DNA from: Polynucleobacter sp. 71A-WALBACH
GTDB lineage: Bacteria > Pseudomonadota > Gammaproteobacteria > Burkholderiales > Burkholderiaceae
NCBI RefSeq assembly: GCF_018882365.1
Contig: NZ_JACVOP010000001.1
Location: forward strand, 724,449 to 788,448
Length of the DNA: 64,000 nucleotides
Direction: 5' to 3'
A program made the position numbers and the translations under genes. Positions 27,679 to 37,332 of the stretch are shown piece after piece; positions within the stretch are counted from its first letter, which is position 1, and every line of letters starts with the position of its first letter. Below the pieces are notes generated by a model. The model searched no databases. It saw nothing but the letters and a program-made list of their open reading frames with translations, and was not told the origin of the DNA.

Positions 27679-28770
27679 TTATAAAGTGTATTGATTTGGG
27701 TTGGGTCTTTGCAAAATAGACTGCAACCAATCCGCGAAAGTATTCGGCATCTCTAAATGCATCGGTACAACCCAAATACGCTCATCGTTTATTAAGGCAC
27801 ATTTTACGGCATCCTTCTCGGTAATCAGAATGCATTCCGCATTGATGGCACTGAAAAACTCTGGAGTAAAAGTGCTGTGATCGGGTAAGCCAATCGTTTT
27901 GGCGGCAATGCCACTAGCGAGCAAATCACCAAAGAAGCGTTGTGGATTACCAATTGCCGCGACGGCCGTCATCTTATTGGGAAGATAGGCGTCGGCAATG
28001 GCAGCCAATGATTGCGTATTACTGGGGTTCACTAGTTGATAGGGTGTACCCAATTGGCTATTGAGTGTAAATGCGCGCCGCCCTAAAAAATACTCATCGA
28101 CATGGCTTGGATTATTTTTTAAGCCTGTCATGAGTGTTGCATCACGATCGCGGGTGCCAGCTTCTCGCAATGGCCCTGCAGGTAGTAAAAAGCCATTGCC
28201 CTCACCACGTGGGTCGCGAACCACGAGTTCAATATCGCGACCACCTTCACGAGCAGGCCAACGTACTAGCTTGCGATGCTGCAAGCCATCATCGCTGATG
28301 ATGACATTGACTTCAGGATTATTTTTAAGCAGCAAAGCAATGCTGTGGACGCGCTTGGGATGAACCCAAATTGGAAATTGATTGTGCGTGCGTTTAGCGA
28401 TTAAAACGGGTTCATCGCCGACTTCTAGCGGATTGGAATCGCTCTTAACTTGGAGTGGCGTGCTGAGTGTATTGGCGCCATAACCGCGACTAATGATTCC
28501 GGGGCGCCAACCCATGCGTGCGAGTTGCTCGGCTAAGCCAATCACAATGGGCGTTTTTCCGGTGCCGCCTACACGGATATTGCCCACGATGATGATGGGC
28601 ACCGCTTGCGTTTTTCGCTTTCTGAGATCTAGATCCTCAATCAGGTTGAGGCCGCGATTGATTAATCCGTAGATCCAAGACAATGGCCAAAGCAAGAGGC
28701 TGACAGGTCCACGCCTCTCCCAGAACTGAGGAGCCTGATTGAAAAATGACGGGCTTTTATGGGATGACAT
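27679..28770 (-). CDS. lpxK: Tetraacyldisaccharide 4'-kinase
   Basis: Phosphorylates the 4' position of lipid A disaccharide at the inner membrane. It has an N-terminal membrane-associated helix region (FWERRGPVSLLLWPLSWIYG). The P-loop-like GNIRVGGTGKTPIVIGLAEQ and ISRGYG follow, then ISDDGLQHRKL. The start is set at ATG 28768-28770 (MSSHKSPSFFNQAPQFWE, 363 residues); an open frame upstream overlaps the exbD gene and is not family-like. It lies between exbD and the Trm112-like gene. Confidence 0.93.
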   Translation of the reverse strand: MSSHKSPSFFNQAPQFWERRGPVSLLLWPLSWIYGLINRGLNLIEDLDLRKRKTQAVPIIIVGNIRVGGTGKTPIVIGLAEQLARMGWRPGIISRGYGANTLSTPLQVKSDSNPLEVGDEPVLIAKRTHNQFPIWVHPKRVHSIALLLKNNPEVNVIISDDGLQHRKLVRWPAREGGRDIELVVRDPRGEGNGFLLPAGPLREAGTRDRDATLMTGLKNNPSHVDEYFLGRRAFTLNSQLGTPYQLVNPSNTQSLAAIADAYLPNKMTAVAAIGNPQRFFGDLLASGIAAKTIGLPDHSTFTPEFFSAINAECILITEKDAVKCALINDERIWVVPMHLEMPNTFADWLQSILQRPNPNQYTL

Positions 28771-28822
28771 TAAAAATAATAAATATGGGTTTGATCGTAG
28801 TGACTGAATATTGACTGAGTAT

Positions 28823-29269
28823 TTACTTTTTACTAGTTTGACTGCTAAACACAATATTAGATAGATTGGCATCGCGCGCGGCTTCCAGGGCACTCATCAC
28901 CGCTTGATGGGGCGCTTTAGCATCGGCATCGATGTTCACTTGAATCGCAGTATCTTTATTGAGCGCACTGAGGCTGTTGCCGAGTTGACTGCGGTCTGTC
29001 ACCTTGCCATTAATAGCGAAGCGCCCATCACGACTCACTGCAATATGAATTTGTTTCACTTCCGACTGGCTGCTTGCGCCATTAGCGGTAGGCAGGGTGA
29101 TGGCTAGCTCTTGATAGCGGGTGAAGGTGGTGGAGATCATTAAGAAGATCAACACCACTAGCAGCACGTCGATAAAGGGAATGAGATTAATCTCGGGCTC
29201 TACTGGAGATGAGCGACCTCCCAGTGAAAATTGGCCTCGGTACTGCAGCTTCTGCTCTAGCCAACTCAT
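28823..29269 (-). CDS. exbD: ExbD/TolR family biopolymer transport protein
   Basis: Proton-channel partner of ExbB. One membrane helix (INLIPFIDVLLVVLIFLMISTTF) carries the conserved Asp (PFID), and a periplasmic domain follows (IHIAVSRDGRFAINGK, AIQVNIDADAKAPHQAVM). 148 residues. Its ATG overlaps the exbB stop by 4 bases. No tonB gene follows; the next gene is lpxK, a linkage frequent in betaproteobacteria. It may supply energy to outer-membrane transport with TonB encoded elsewhere. Confidence 0.9.
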   Translation of the reverse strand: MSWLEQKLQYRGQFSLGGRSSPVEPEINLIPFIDVLLVVLIFLMISTTFTRYQELAITLPTANGASSQSEVKQIHIAVSRDGRFAINGKVTDRSQLGNSLSALNKDTAIQVNIDADAKAPHQAVMSALEAARDANLSNIVFSSQTSKK

Positions 29270-29913
29270 TTTGTATCCGCGGGCTGGATATGGCTAGCGT
29301 ACAGCTTTTTAAATAATTGACGAGTAAATTCTTCGCACTCATGTTGGCGGTGATTGGCCATGGCGCGTAAACCACGCCAAGCAGCCAGTGCCGGAATGGC
29401 GATCATCAGACCAAATGCGGTGTTGTAGAGCGCTACAGAAATCCCATGCGCCAGTTGTTGTGGGCTGCCCACACCACTAACAGCGCCTTGACTGCCAAAG
29501 ATTTCAATCATGCCAACGACGGTGCCAAAGAGTCCCAACAAGGGGGCTACGGTGGCGATTGTGGCTAGGGCGCCTAAATACCGCTCTAGCTTGAGCCAAG
29601 TCGATTGAGCGCTTGCTTGGAGCTCTTCGAGGGCGGCATCGGCTGAACTGCCGACCATTTTTTCGTGAAGGGCGCAGGCAAATAGTGGGCCAACGGGCGA
29701 AAGTTGGCTAATCGAGCTAATTTCGGCATCAGAGACTGATTTTTGCTGGGAAAGAGCATTGGCTAAGCCAAATACCGACTCCAGACTATCTTTGGGAAAA
29801 ATGTGTATTTGGCGCAAATACCAGGTGCGCTCAATGACAATAGCCAGCCCGATAATAGAGATGATGAGAAGGGGCCAGATTGGCCAGCCAGCAGACAGTA
29901 AGATTGAGTACAT
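29266..29913 (-). CDS. exbB: MotA/TolQ/ExbB proton channel family protein
   Basis: A 215-residue inner-membrane proton-channel subunit. Helices: SAGWPIWPLLIISIIGLAIVIERTWYL at the N-terminus, LGALATIATVAPLLGLFGTVVGMIEIF and ISVALYNTAFGLMIAIPALAAW. The GLFGTVVG signature and the C-terminal charged tail are typical. It begins a minus-strand run (exbB-exbD-lpxK-trm112-kdsB). It is a second motor pair in the window besides TolQR, and similar in layout. Confidence 0.9.
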   Translation of the reverse strand: MYSILLSAGWPIWPLLIISIIGLAIVIERTWYLRQIHIFPKDSLESVFGLANALSQQKSVSDAEISSISQLSPVGPLFACALHEKMVGSSADAALEELQASAQSTWLKLERYLGALATIATVAPLLGLFGTVVGMIEIFGSQGAVSGVGSPQQLAHGISVALYNTAFGLMIAIPALAAWRGLRAMANHRQHECEEFTRQLFKKLYASHIQPADTK

Positions 29914-30227
29914 AAGCTCAGTACTTTAGCTGAATTAAGAATGGGTTTTGACAAAGGCATCCTGTGGATAACTCTGTGCAAAACTTTTTAGAGGATGGGC
30001 TGTAAGTCCTTGATTGATGGTGCGACACCCTGATTTCTGGAGAAATCCCTGAATTGAGGGTTGAATAATTTATGTTATAAATCAACAAGATAAAGGCTAT
30101 CTGTTGGTTTTATGAGACGATTTGGGTCAGTAATTACTTACTTATAGAGCTTTAGCCAAGGGTAGATGGGCTTCTGTGGATATTTATTGACCGCTAGTCC
30201 TGATGGCTGTGTAGAAAAAGAGAAAAA
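29914..30227. other. 314-base divergent intergenic region (exbB/xseA)
   Basis: No gene is seen in this stretch. It holds a perfect DnaA-box-like 9-mer TGTGGATAA at 29963-29971, a one-mismatch version TGTGGATAT at 30175-30183 in the same orientation, a small hairpin GATTTC/GAAATC near 30032-30047 and a possible sigma-70 promoter for xseA. Two divergent transcription units start here. Confidence 0.6.
30054..30081 (+). promoter_or_regulatory. Possible sigma-70 promoter of xseA
   Basis: TTGAGG (30054-30059) and TATAAA (30076-30081) are 16 bases apart on the plus strand, in the AT-rich middle of the intergenic region about 145 bases ahead of the xseA ATG. The match is good at -10 and moderate at -35; the long leader makes it uncertain. 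Confidence 0.4.
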
Positions 30228-31457
30228 ATGTCCGAAATATCAAGGGAAATTCTGAGTGTTGGCGACCTGAACCGCGCCATTGCGAGCTCGTTGGAAGAGC
30301 GCTTTGATACCGTCTGGGTTAGCGGGGAGATTTCTAATTTCAAGGCTTATGACAGTGGTCACTGGTACTTCTCATTGAAGGATGAGGAAGGTCAGATCCG
30401 TTGTGTCATGTTCCGTGGCCGTAATGGGCAAGTTGGCTTTATGCCCCAATCAGGGGATCTAGTCGAAGTGAGCGCTCAACTGGGTCTGTATGTGCCCCGC
30501 GGTGATATCCAACTCACAATTCAGACCTTACGACGTGCTGGCATGGGCGGACTTTATGAGGCGTTCCTCAAGCTCAAAGCCAAGTTAGCAAAAGAGGGTT
30601 TATTTGATGAGGATCGCAAGCGCGAGATCCCAACCCATCCGCGAGCGATTGGCATCATCACATCGCCTCAGGCCGCAGCCTTAAAAGATGTACTCAGTAC
30701 CTTGGCCAGAAGAGCGCCCCATATTCCAGTGGTGATCTATCCAACCTTAGTACAGGGACCAGATGCCCCAGCAGGAATTATTGCCGCACTCAAAGCTGCT
30801 GAAAAAGAAAATGCAGTGGATGTCATTTTGCTGGTGCGTGGTGGAGGAAGTATTGAAGATCTATGGGCATTTAATGATGAGCGCTTGGCCTATGCCATTG
30901 CGGATTCGCAAATTCCTATAGTCAGTGGGGTTGGTCATGAAACGGATGTCACGATTGCGGACTTTGTTGCTGACTTGCGTGCGCCCACACCTACGGGCGC
31001 GGCAGAGTTAGCTGCGCCACGCCGTGATCAGATGCTGCAAGAGCTCGATGCCATCATGCAAGCACTCTTACAACGAGTGAATCAACGTGTAGAGCGCGAA
31101 GCGCAAACCTTGGATCAATTGGCGCTCAGATTAAGCCATGCATTGCCAAACCCTGATCGTATGCGCGAGCAAATACGCAGCTGGCAACAGCGACTTCATC
31201 AAGCCTGGACTGTGCGTGTAGAGAGTTGGAAGCGTGATCAAGGGCATTACCAATCGCAATTAGAAATGCTCAACCCACAAAGAACCTTAGAGCGCGGTTA
31301 TGCGGTCATTCTGAATAACCAGGGGCAATCCACAGGGGATCAAGCGATGCATGCAGTGCGTAATCCTAAAGAGCTAAATACCGAACAGGTCTTCCAGGTG
31401 CGCTTGGCAGAGGGTCAGGTAGAAGTCGAGTTTGCAAAGATTGCATCGAACTTGTGA
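30228..31457 (+). CDS. xseA: Exodeoxyribonuclease VII large subunit
   Basis: Catalytic subunit of the single-strand-specific exonuclease VII. It has an N-terminal OB-fold domain (VWVSGEISNFKAYDSGHWYF, to about residue 100). The catalytic domain contains AIGIITSPQAAALKDVL, then LLVRGGGSIEDLWAFNDERLA and PIVSGVGHETDVTIADFVADLRAPTPT. A coiled-coil region and the C-terminal LNPQRTLERGYAVI segment follow. 409 residues is slightly short of E. coli XseA (456), with the coiled coil shorter. The small subunit xseB is not in the window. Confidence 0.95.
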   Translation: MSEISREILSVGDLNRAIASSLEERFDTVWVSGEISNFKAYDSGHWYFSLKDEEGQIRCVMFRGRNGQVGFMPQSGDLVEVSAQLGLYVPRGDIQLTIQTLRRAGMGGLYEAFLKLKAKLAKEGLFDEDRKREIPTHPRAIGIITSPQAAALKDVLSTLARRAPHIPVVIYPTLVQGPDAPAGIIAALKAAEKENAVDVILLVRGGGSIEDLWAFNDERLAYAIADSQIPIVSGVGHETDVTIADFVADLRAPTPTGAAELAAPRRDQMLQELDAIMQALLQRVNQRVEREAQTLDQLALRLSHALPNPDRMREQIRSWQQRLHQAWTVRVESWKRDQGHYQSQLEMLNPQRTLERGYAVILNNQGQSTGDQAMHAVRNPKELNTEQVFQVRLAEGQVEVEFAKIASNL

Positions 31458-31519
31458 GTTCGTGAACTGATGTGTTTCTTTCATTTGCTGTTTTGATCAT
31501 TTTTAAGTACAAACAAGCT

Positions 31520-33568
31520 ATGACCTTGATGAGAACTTTCTTGCTGCTGGTAGCCACGAGCATTGGCATTATTTTGCTCAGCTCCTGCAGTGGTAGCTCC
31601 ACCCCTAATAATGTGGTGGTCAATGGTACGGTGAGTTCCGGTGGGAGCGCTCCAGCAGTAGCCATCAGTGGGGCAACCGTTTCTATTTACCAGGCGCAAA
31701 CAGGCACTCCTGTATTGGTTGTGCAAACTACCACTGATGGTTCAGGAAACTTCACTGCCAAGGTGCCTGTTAGCAGCTCCAATACCAATAGCAATCCAGC
31801 TTTGTACTATGCGGTGGCAACTAAGTCACCCAGCATTCAGCTTATAGCAAGCCTGGGAAGTGGGCCTCTGAATTCCGTCAGAATTAATGACTTAACTACT
31901 ATCGCTACTGCCTATGCGTTCTCTCAATTCTTTCAAACCGATCTCTCGATAGCGGGTTCTGCAATTCCTTTGAGCATCGCCGCGGGAATGGCCGAGAACT
32001 TAGTTGCCGCAGAGTCTGGCTCCGCTTCCCTGGTGATTCAGACAACGCCGAATGCTTATGAGACGAATACCTGGAGTGCGCTTGGTACTCTGGCGAATAA
32101 ATTAGGTGCTTGCACTCAGGGTTTAAGTAATGCTTGTACTGCTTTGTTTGCGGCAACGCCCGCTGCGAATGCCGCTATCCCAGCCAACACCTTACAAGCG
32201 GCCCTCAATATTGCGCGCAATCCCGCCAATAATGTCACCGGTATTTTTAATTTAGCGAATGCGAGTAACGCCTATGCCCCCGCATTAACAGCCAATCAGG
32301 GCCCAAGCTCTAGCGTCGTTCGAGAAAAGCTGGACGCATGGACGATGGCTGTGAAGGTAAACAACAGCGGTAATGCCAATTGCCCTTTTGGTGGTCCTGC
32401 CAATGTGGCATTTGATGTTAATGGCTATGCTTGGATTAATAACAATGTGATTCAAGGTACGGCTAACTCTTCCAATTGTTTGATGGTGCTGCAACCAAAC
32501 GGTAAGCCTGCTACCGGACTGGCCAACACCCCGCTTTCACCTATTACTGGCGGTGGCATCTTAGGTTCTGGTTTTGGGGTAGCTATTGATACTTTAGGCA
32601 ATATTTGGTCGGGTAACTTTGGCTGGGGTAATAACGTTCCTAATATCGGCAGCGTTACTAAATTATCTTCTCGCGGTGTACCTATCTCTCCGTCTACTGG
32701 ATACACCAATAGTCTTTTGCAGGTGCAAGGTATCGCCGTAGACCAATCTAATAATATTTGGATGGCTAGTTATGGCAATGATCAAGTGGTGGTGTATCGC
32801 AACGGAGAACCTGCTAATGCTGTGACTTATTCCAATGGTGTTTCTCAACCGTTTGGCATGGCGATAGCTGGCGATGGAACTGCCTGGGTCACTTACCAAG
32901 GGACTGGTAAGGTCGCAAAGCTCAAGATGACGAATGGAGTTATTTCCAATGTATTTACGGTTAATCTGCCGGGGTACAACAATATTGTGGCTCTGAGTAA
33001 TAGTCGCCCCAAGGGCATTGCGGAAGATTCTCAAGGGAATGCATGGGTAGCTGATGGCAAGGCTTCTACTGTTTATGCAATTAACTCTAGTGGTGCGATT
33101 ATTGGCACCTACACAGGCCAGGGCATCAACGGACCGTGGGGTGTTTCATTAGATGCCAAAGGCAATCCTTGGGTTGCTAACTTTGGCTCGCTATCACCAA
33201 GTGATCGTTATAGCATCGTGCAACTGTGCGGTGCAACTGGTAACTGTCCTGTTGGGGTTGCGATGGGTGCGGCAATTTCTCCTAGTACTGGATATACATT
33301 GCCATCGGCTGGAAGCCAAGTGCTATTGAATTCAGGAGCTCCTTTATATGGCACAGGTTCGCCTCCTTCCTATTTACCGCTAATGCGACTGACCTCCGTG
33401 AATGCCGATATGGCTGGCAATATTTGGGCAGCAAATAACTGGAAGCCTAGTGCGTACGTAGATGGCATATCAAGCGACCCGAACCCTGGTGGTGATGGCA
33501 TGGTGATCTTTGTTGGTGTGGCTGCACCAACGAAAGCACCGACCTTGGGGCCGGCGCAAACACCTTAA
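31520..33568 (+). CDS. Secreted lipoprotein with NHL/Vgb-like beta-propeller repeats
   Basis: A large lipoprotein (682 residues from the chosen start) of unknown function. The signal peptide RTFLLLVATSIGIILLSSC ends in a lipobox with Cys. Residues to about 100 look like a carboxypeptidase-regulatory-like domain (VNGTVSSGG and ISGATVSIYQ, then TTDGSGNFTAKVP). A Ser/Ala/Thr-rich middle follows. The second half has repeated motifs of the type GIAVDQSNNIWMASY, GMAIAGDGTAWVTYQ, GIAEDSQGNAWVADG and GVSLDAKGNPWVANF, the NHL or virginiamycin-lyase-like blades, and a tail rich in Pro. ATG 31520 or 31529 are the plausible starts; an open frame from 31472 has no support. It is likely outer-membrane anchored and facing the periplasm or surface. 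Confidence 0.72.
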   Translation: MTLMRTFLLLVATSIGIILLSSCSGSSTPNNVVVNGTVSSGGSAPAVAISGATVSIYQAQTGTPVLVVQTTTDGSGNFTAKVPVSSSNTNSNPALYYAVATKSPSIQLIASLGSGPLNSVRINDLTTIATAYAFSQFFQTDLSIAGSAIPLSIAAGMAENLVAAESGSASLVIQTTPNAYETNTWSALGTLANKLGACTQGLSNACTALFAATPAANAAIPANTLQAALNIARNPANNVTGIFNLANASNAYAPALTANQGPSSSVVREKLDAWTMAVKVNNSGNANCPFGGPANVAFDVNGYAWINNNVIQGTANSSNCLMVLQPNGKPATGLANTPLSPITGGGILGSGFGVAIDTLGNIWSGNFGWGNNVPNIGSVTKLSSRGVPISPSTGYTNSLLQVQGIAVDQSNNIWMASYGNDQVVVYRNGEPANAVTYSNGVSQPFGMAIAGDGTAWVTYQGTGKVAKLKMTNGVISNVFTVNLPGYNNIVALSNSRPKGIAEDSQGNAWVADGKASTVYAINSSGAIIGTYTGQGINGPWGVSLDAKGNPWVANFGSLSPSDRYSIVQLCGATGNCPVGVAMGAAISPSTGYTLPSAGSQVLLNSGAPLYGTGSPPSYLPLMRLTSVNADMAGNIWAANNWKPSAYVDGISSDPNPGGDGMVIFVGVAAPTKAPTLGPAQTP

Positions 33569-33600
33569 TTGCTATTAATGTATTGCCCTAAATTGAGAGT

Positions 33601-34641
33601 CTAGAGAATGTTGGGTTCAATCTCTAGTTGAACCCCAAATACTTTTTGTACTTTTTCTTGGATCGATTGCGCTAATTCAAGAATATCCTTGGCTGTTCCG
33701 CCGCCATGATTCACCAGCACTAAGGCTTGGTTTTGGTATACCCCAACGGACCCCATCGTTTTTCCTTTGAATCCGCACTGATCGATGAGCCAGCCTGCAG
33801 CTAGTTTGCGCATACCCGTTTGATCAGGGTAAGACACGAGTTCAGGAAACTGCAGTTGTAATGTTTCAAACTGCGCATTGGGTACTACGGGGTTTTGGAA
33901 AAAACTACCTGCATTTCCAATGACTTTGGGGTCTGGTAATTTATGGGTCCGAATGGCGCAGACAGCTTTGAAAATGTCTTGAGCGCTGGGTCTTACTTTG
34001 TGATCGATAAATTGTTTTGCCAAGTCTGCATAGTGAATGCGAGGCTCCCAAGCTTTGGGGATTTTAAAGACGACCCTTGTCACAATATATTGTTGGGGAT
34101 GTTGCTTGAAGTAGCTATCGCGATAAGCAAATTGGCATGCTTCTTTTGGGAGAGTGGCAAAGGCATGGGTCTGCGTATCGAATGCTTCGATGCTGTCAAT
34201 AAAGTCGGCAACTTCCGCTCCATAGGCTCCAATGTTTTGGATCGGGGCAGCGCCCACTGTTCCAGGAATGAGTGCGAGGTTTTCTAGGCCTGGCACATTG
34301 TGCTCTAGGGTCCAAGAAACAAATTCATGCCAATTGACGCCTGCTCCAACGCTTATGTAAGTGTTGCTGTCATCTGATTGAATGATTTCCTGATCAAGAA
34401 TATTCATCAGCAAGGTGGCTCCAGGCAAGCTTGCTGGAAGGATGACGTTGCTGCCTCCACCCAGAATGCGCCACGGCATTTTATTTTTTTTAATATCCGC
34501 AATTAATAAGGGGAGTTGATCTGCAGCGGTGATCTCATACGCTAACTCGGCACTCACCTCAAATCCAAAGGTATTGCGGTGTTTTAACCCCATATTGGGG
34601 GTCAATTTTGGCGAGAGGGGCGCATTTTGTGCGGAGTTCAT
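33601..34641 (-). CDS. murB: UDP-N-acetylenolpyruvoylglucosamine reductase
   Basis: An FAD enzyme that reduces UDP-GlcNAc-enolpyruvate to UDP-MurNAc. Motifs: ILGGGSNVILP (FAD), then VPGLENLALIPGTVGAAPIQNIGAYGAEV, YRDSYFK and NAGSFFQNP. The C-terminal segment AAGWLIDQCGFKGKTMG is also standard. At 346 residues it is the type I (E. coli-like) form with the extra C-terminal insert. It converges with the beta-propeller lipoprotein gene. No murC or ddl is adjacent. Confidence 0.96.
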   Translation of the reverse strand: MNSAQNAPLSPKLTPNMGLKHRNTFGFEVSAELAYEITAADQLPLLIADIKKNKMPWRILGGGSNVILPASLPGATLLMNILDQEIIQSDDSNTYISVGAGVNWHEFVSWTLEHNVPGLENLALIPGTVGAAPIQNIGAYGAEVADFIDSIEAFDTQTHAFATLPKEACQFAYRDSYFKQHPQQYIVTRVVFKIPKAWEPRIHYADLAKQFIDHKVRPSAQDIFKAVCAIRTHKLPDPKVIGNAGSFFQNPVVPNAQFETLQLQFPELVSYPDQTGMRKLAAGWLIDQCGFKGKTMGSVGVYQNQALVLVNHGGGTAKDILELAQSIQEKVQKVFGVQLEIEPNIL

Positions 34642-34765
34642 GCCACAATCTTATTCGCAATCGTATTTAACGCAGGCTTTCTGTTACAAAATCACAGAAA
34701 GCCTAATCGATTTGCGAGGGTATAAGGCCCAATAAGATGATTAAGAGAATACCTAAGGAGTTGAT

Positions 34766-35251
34766 ATGCCATCATTTGACGTAGTTTGCGAACCAGACAT
34801 GATTGAGTTGAAAAACGCAATCGAGCAATCCAATAAAGAGATTACCAATCGCTTTGACTTCAAAGGGTCTGATAGCCGTGTGGAGCAAAAGGATGAGGCG
34901 CTTATTCTATTTGGCGATGATGATTTCAAATTGGGTCAAGTTCGCGATGTCTTGATCAGCAAGATGGCCAAGCGCAATGTGGATGTGCGTTATCTCAAAG
35001 ATGACAAAACTGAAACCATTGGTGGCGATAAGCGTAAGCAGACCATGAAAATTCAGAAGGGCATTACTTCTGAGCTTTCCAAAAAGGTTGTGCGCATCAT
35101 TAAAGATAGCAAGATTAAAGTGCAGGCCAGTATTCAGGGTGATGCAGTACGCGTTACTGGTACTAAGCGCGATGATTTACAAGAAACTATGGCTTTGTTG
35201 AAAAAGGAAGTAACTGAGGCTCCTTTAGGCTTTAATAATTTCCGTGACTAA
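34766..35251 (+). CDS. yajQ: YajQ family nucleotide-binding protein
   Basis: A 161-residue protein of the UPF0234/YajQ family, which binds cyclic di-GMP or other nucleotides in some species. Signature segments [21 protein letters not shown] and [20 protein letters not shown] open the sequence, and the C-terminus has [24 protein letters not shown]. The RBS AAGGAG precedes the ATG. It overlaps xerD by 8 bases, suggesting cotranscription. The specific role here is not known. Confidence 0.93.
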   Translation: MPSFDVVCEPDMIELKNAIEQSNKEITNRFDFKGSDSRVEQKDEALILFGDDDFKLGQVRDVLISKMAKRNVDVRYLKDDKTETIGGDKRKQTMKIQKGITSELSKKVVRIIKDSKIKVQASIQGDAVRVTGTKRDDLQETMALLKKEVTEAPLGFNNFRD

Positions 35252-36167
35252 TGTAGCAAGCAATATTCCACCAGCAAGCCAAGAAGCCATTGAGCGCTTC
35301 TGTGATGCTTGTTGGTTGGAGGATGGGCTAGCGCAAAATAGCTTGTCTGCCTATCGCCGAGACCTCTTGCTCTTGGCCCAGTGGCTTTATAAAGATTCTG
35401 GTGCGGATCTCTATAGCGTTACAGAAAAAGATCTCACAGCCTATATTGCTCATCGCCGAGCAGATAAGGCTACTACCGCCAATAGACGTCTTACGGTGTT
35501 CAAGCGTTTTTATCGCCATGCTCTGCGAATCAATTTAGTTAGGAGTGATCCCTGTATTGGTTTGCGTGCCGCTAAACAAGCCTTGCGCTTTCCTAAGACG
35601 CTGAGCGAGGATCAAGTCTCCGCTTTACTCAATGCCCCTGATGTGGAGACACCGCTGGGATTGCGCGATCGCACTATGCTGGAATTAATGTATGCCAGTG
35701 GTTTGCGTGTTTCTGAAATTGTTTCTTTAAAGACGGTAGCACTTGGCCTAAATGAAGGTATCGTCAGAATTGTTAATGGTAAGGGTGGCAAAGAACGCTT
35801 AGTGCCATTTGGTGGTGAGGCAGGGCAGTGGTTGCGTCGCTATTTAGCGGAGGCAAGAACGCCATTATTAGAGGGGAAGACTTCGGATGCGGTATTTGTG
35901 GGTCGTCATACGGGTACAGGCCTAACTCGACAGGCATTTTGGGCACTCATTAAGCGCTATGCCACGATTGCGAATATTCCAGTCGCTTTATCGCCTCATA
36001 CCTTGCGACATGCTTTTGCAACCCACTTGCTCAATCATGGGGCGGATTTACGGGTGGTGCAGCTGCTTTTGGGCCATGCGGATATCTCTACCACCCAGAT
36101 TTATACCCACGTAGCCCGCGAACGCCTCAAATCCATTCACCAGCAGCACCATCCTCGCGGAACTTAG
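35244..36167 (+). CDS. xerD: Tyrosine recombinase XerD
   Basis: Site-specific recombinase that works with XerC at dif to resolve chromosome dimers. The N-terminal core-binding domain covers about 1-105. The catalytic domain carries the family residues Arg in [10 protein letters not shown], Lys in [13 protein letters not shown], His-x-x-Arg in [14 protein letters not shown], His in [12 protein letters not shown] and the nucleophile Tyr in the same motif. 307 residues is the usual length. The start is GTG 35244, overlapping yajQ by 8 bases. No integrase-type excisionase or attachment repeat is nearby, so this is the housekeeping XerD rather than a phage integrase. Confidence 0.93.
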   Translation: MTNVASNIPPASQEAIERFCDACWLEDGLAQNSLSAYRRDLLLLAQWLYKDSGADLYSVTEKDLTAYIAHRRADKATTANRRLTVFKRFYRHALRINLVRSDPCIGLRAAKQALRFPKTLSEDQVSALLNAPDVETPLGLRDRTMLELMYASGLRVSEIVSLKTVALGLNEGIVRIVNGKGGKERLVPFGGEAGQWLRRYLAEARTPLLEGKTSDAVFVGRHTGTGLTRQAFWALIKRYATIANIPVALSPHTLRHAFATHLLNHGADLRVVQLLLGHADISTTQIYTHVARERLKSIHQQHHPRGT

Positions 36168-36232
36168 AGTCAGCTACAAAGCTAAATTGGCCATCACGGA
36201 TGCTTTAAGGCATAAGTGTTTAAGATAGCGCT

Positions 36233-36934
36233 ATGGATTTGAACCTTACCCCCGCCTTGTTATTAATTCCGATTGCGTATTTGATTGGCTCAATCTCTTT
36301 TGCGGTGGTGGTCAGTAAGTGCATGCGTTTACCTGATCCCCATTCTTATGGCTCTGGTAATCCAGGTGCTACCAATGTTCTGAGGACTGGTAATAAGTTA
36401 GCGGCTATCCTCACGTTAATAGGGGACGCTCTTAAAGGTTATTTTGCTGTGATGCTGGCGAGAGTAATACTCGGTGATGCATCTTTGTCATCGACACTCA
36501 ATTCCTGGTTGTTATGTGGCGTGGTGATTGCCGTGTTCTTGGGCCATCTGTTTCCGATCTTCCATGGCTTTAAAGGTGGCAAAGGTGTTGCTACTGCTTG
36601 CGGAATTTTGTTTGGTATTAATTGGATTTTGGGTGCGGCAACTTTGGGTACCTGGATCATTGTGGCGATGTTCATGCGCTACTCATCTCTGGCAGCTTTA
36701 GCGGCCGCCGTCTTTGGCCCAATCTATTTTGTTTTCTTATTTGGTTTTCAGCCCATGGCTATCGCTTTACTCGTGGTGTGTTTACTTCTGATTTGGCGTC
36801 ATCGTAGCAACATTCAAAATCTCATGAATGGCACTGAGTCACGCATTGGCTCTAAGAAAAAAGCGAAAGCCGAAGCTGAGAAGAGAACGAATACGCAAAC
36901 AAATAAGCAGGCAAATACAGAAGGTCAGTCATGA
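36233..36934 (+). CDS. plsY: Glycerol-3-phosphate acyltransferase PlsY
   Basis: An inner-membrane enzyme that transfers an acyl group from acyl-phosphate to glycerol-3-phosphate, the first step of phospholipid synthesis. It has five membrane segments and the family motifs [38 protein letters not shown] and IWRHRSNI. A Lys/Glu/Asn-rich tail of about 35 residues ([19 protein letters not shown]) extends the protein to 233 residues versus about 205 in E. coli. It overlaps the MAPEG gene by 4 bases. Confidence 0.95.
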   Translation: MDLNLTPALLLIPIAYLIGSISFAVVVSKCMRLPDPHSYGSGNPGATNVLRTGNKLAAILTLIGDALKGYFAVMLARVILGDASLSSTLNSWLLCGVVIAVFLGHLFPIFHGFKGGKGVATACGILFGINWILGAATLGTWIIVAMFMRYSSLAALAAAVFGPIYFVFLFGFQPMAIALLVVCLLLIWRHRSNIQNLMNGTESRIGSKKKAKAEAEKRTNTQTNKQANTEGQS

Positions 36935-37302
36935 CTATTGCCTATTGGAGTGTGCTATTCATGGGATTATTTCCCTATGTAGCAGCAGGTATCGCTAAAA
37001 AAGGGTTTGAGGGTTATGACAACGCCTCACCTCGCCAATGGTTAGCAAAACAGACGGGATTTCGGGCGCGAGCTAATGCCGCTCAAGCCAATCTTTTTGA
37101 ATCCCTTCCTTTATTTTTTGCAGCAGTAATCATTGCATCTGTAGCTAATGCTCCACAAAACAGGGTTGATTTACTGGCGATGGGATTTGTTGTGGCGCGT
37201 ATCGCATATCTTGTTTGCTATGTGGCTAATTGGCCAACTGCTCGATCTATCGTGTGGCTAGCTGGTATTGCCTGTGTGACCTCACTCTTCTTTCAAATTT
37301 AA
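36931..37302 (+). CDS. MAPEG family membrane protein
   Basis: A 123-residue membrane protein of the MAPEG superfamily (membrane-associated proteins in eicosanoid and glutathione metabolism). It has a first helix ([20 protein letters not shown]) and later [21 protein letters not shown] and [19 protein letters not shown]; the [16 protein letters not shown] segment is the family signature. It overlaps the plsY stop by 4 bases (ATGA). Substrate unknown. Confidence 0.85.
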   Translation: MTIAYWSVLFMGLFPYVAAGIAKKGFEGYDNASPRQWLAKQTGFRARANAAQANLFESLPLFFAAVIIASVANAPQNRVDLLAMGFVVARIAYLVCYVANWPTARSIVWLAGIACVTSLFFQI

Positions 37303-37332
37303 TGTATTAAAAAATTCAACGTAAACATATTC

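Noticed and set aside
28771..28893. Longer N-terminus for lpxK
   Set aside because: It overlaps exbD, has no family character, and ATG 28770 gives a normal LpxK start.
35244..36167. XerD gene considered as a phage-type integrase with a nearby integration site
   Set aside because: It is overlapped with yajQ, has standard XerD motifs and no attachment repeats, excisionase or phage genes nearby.
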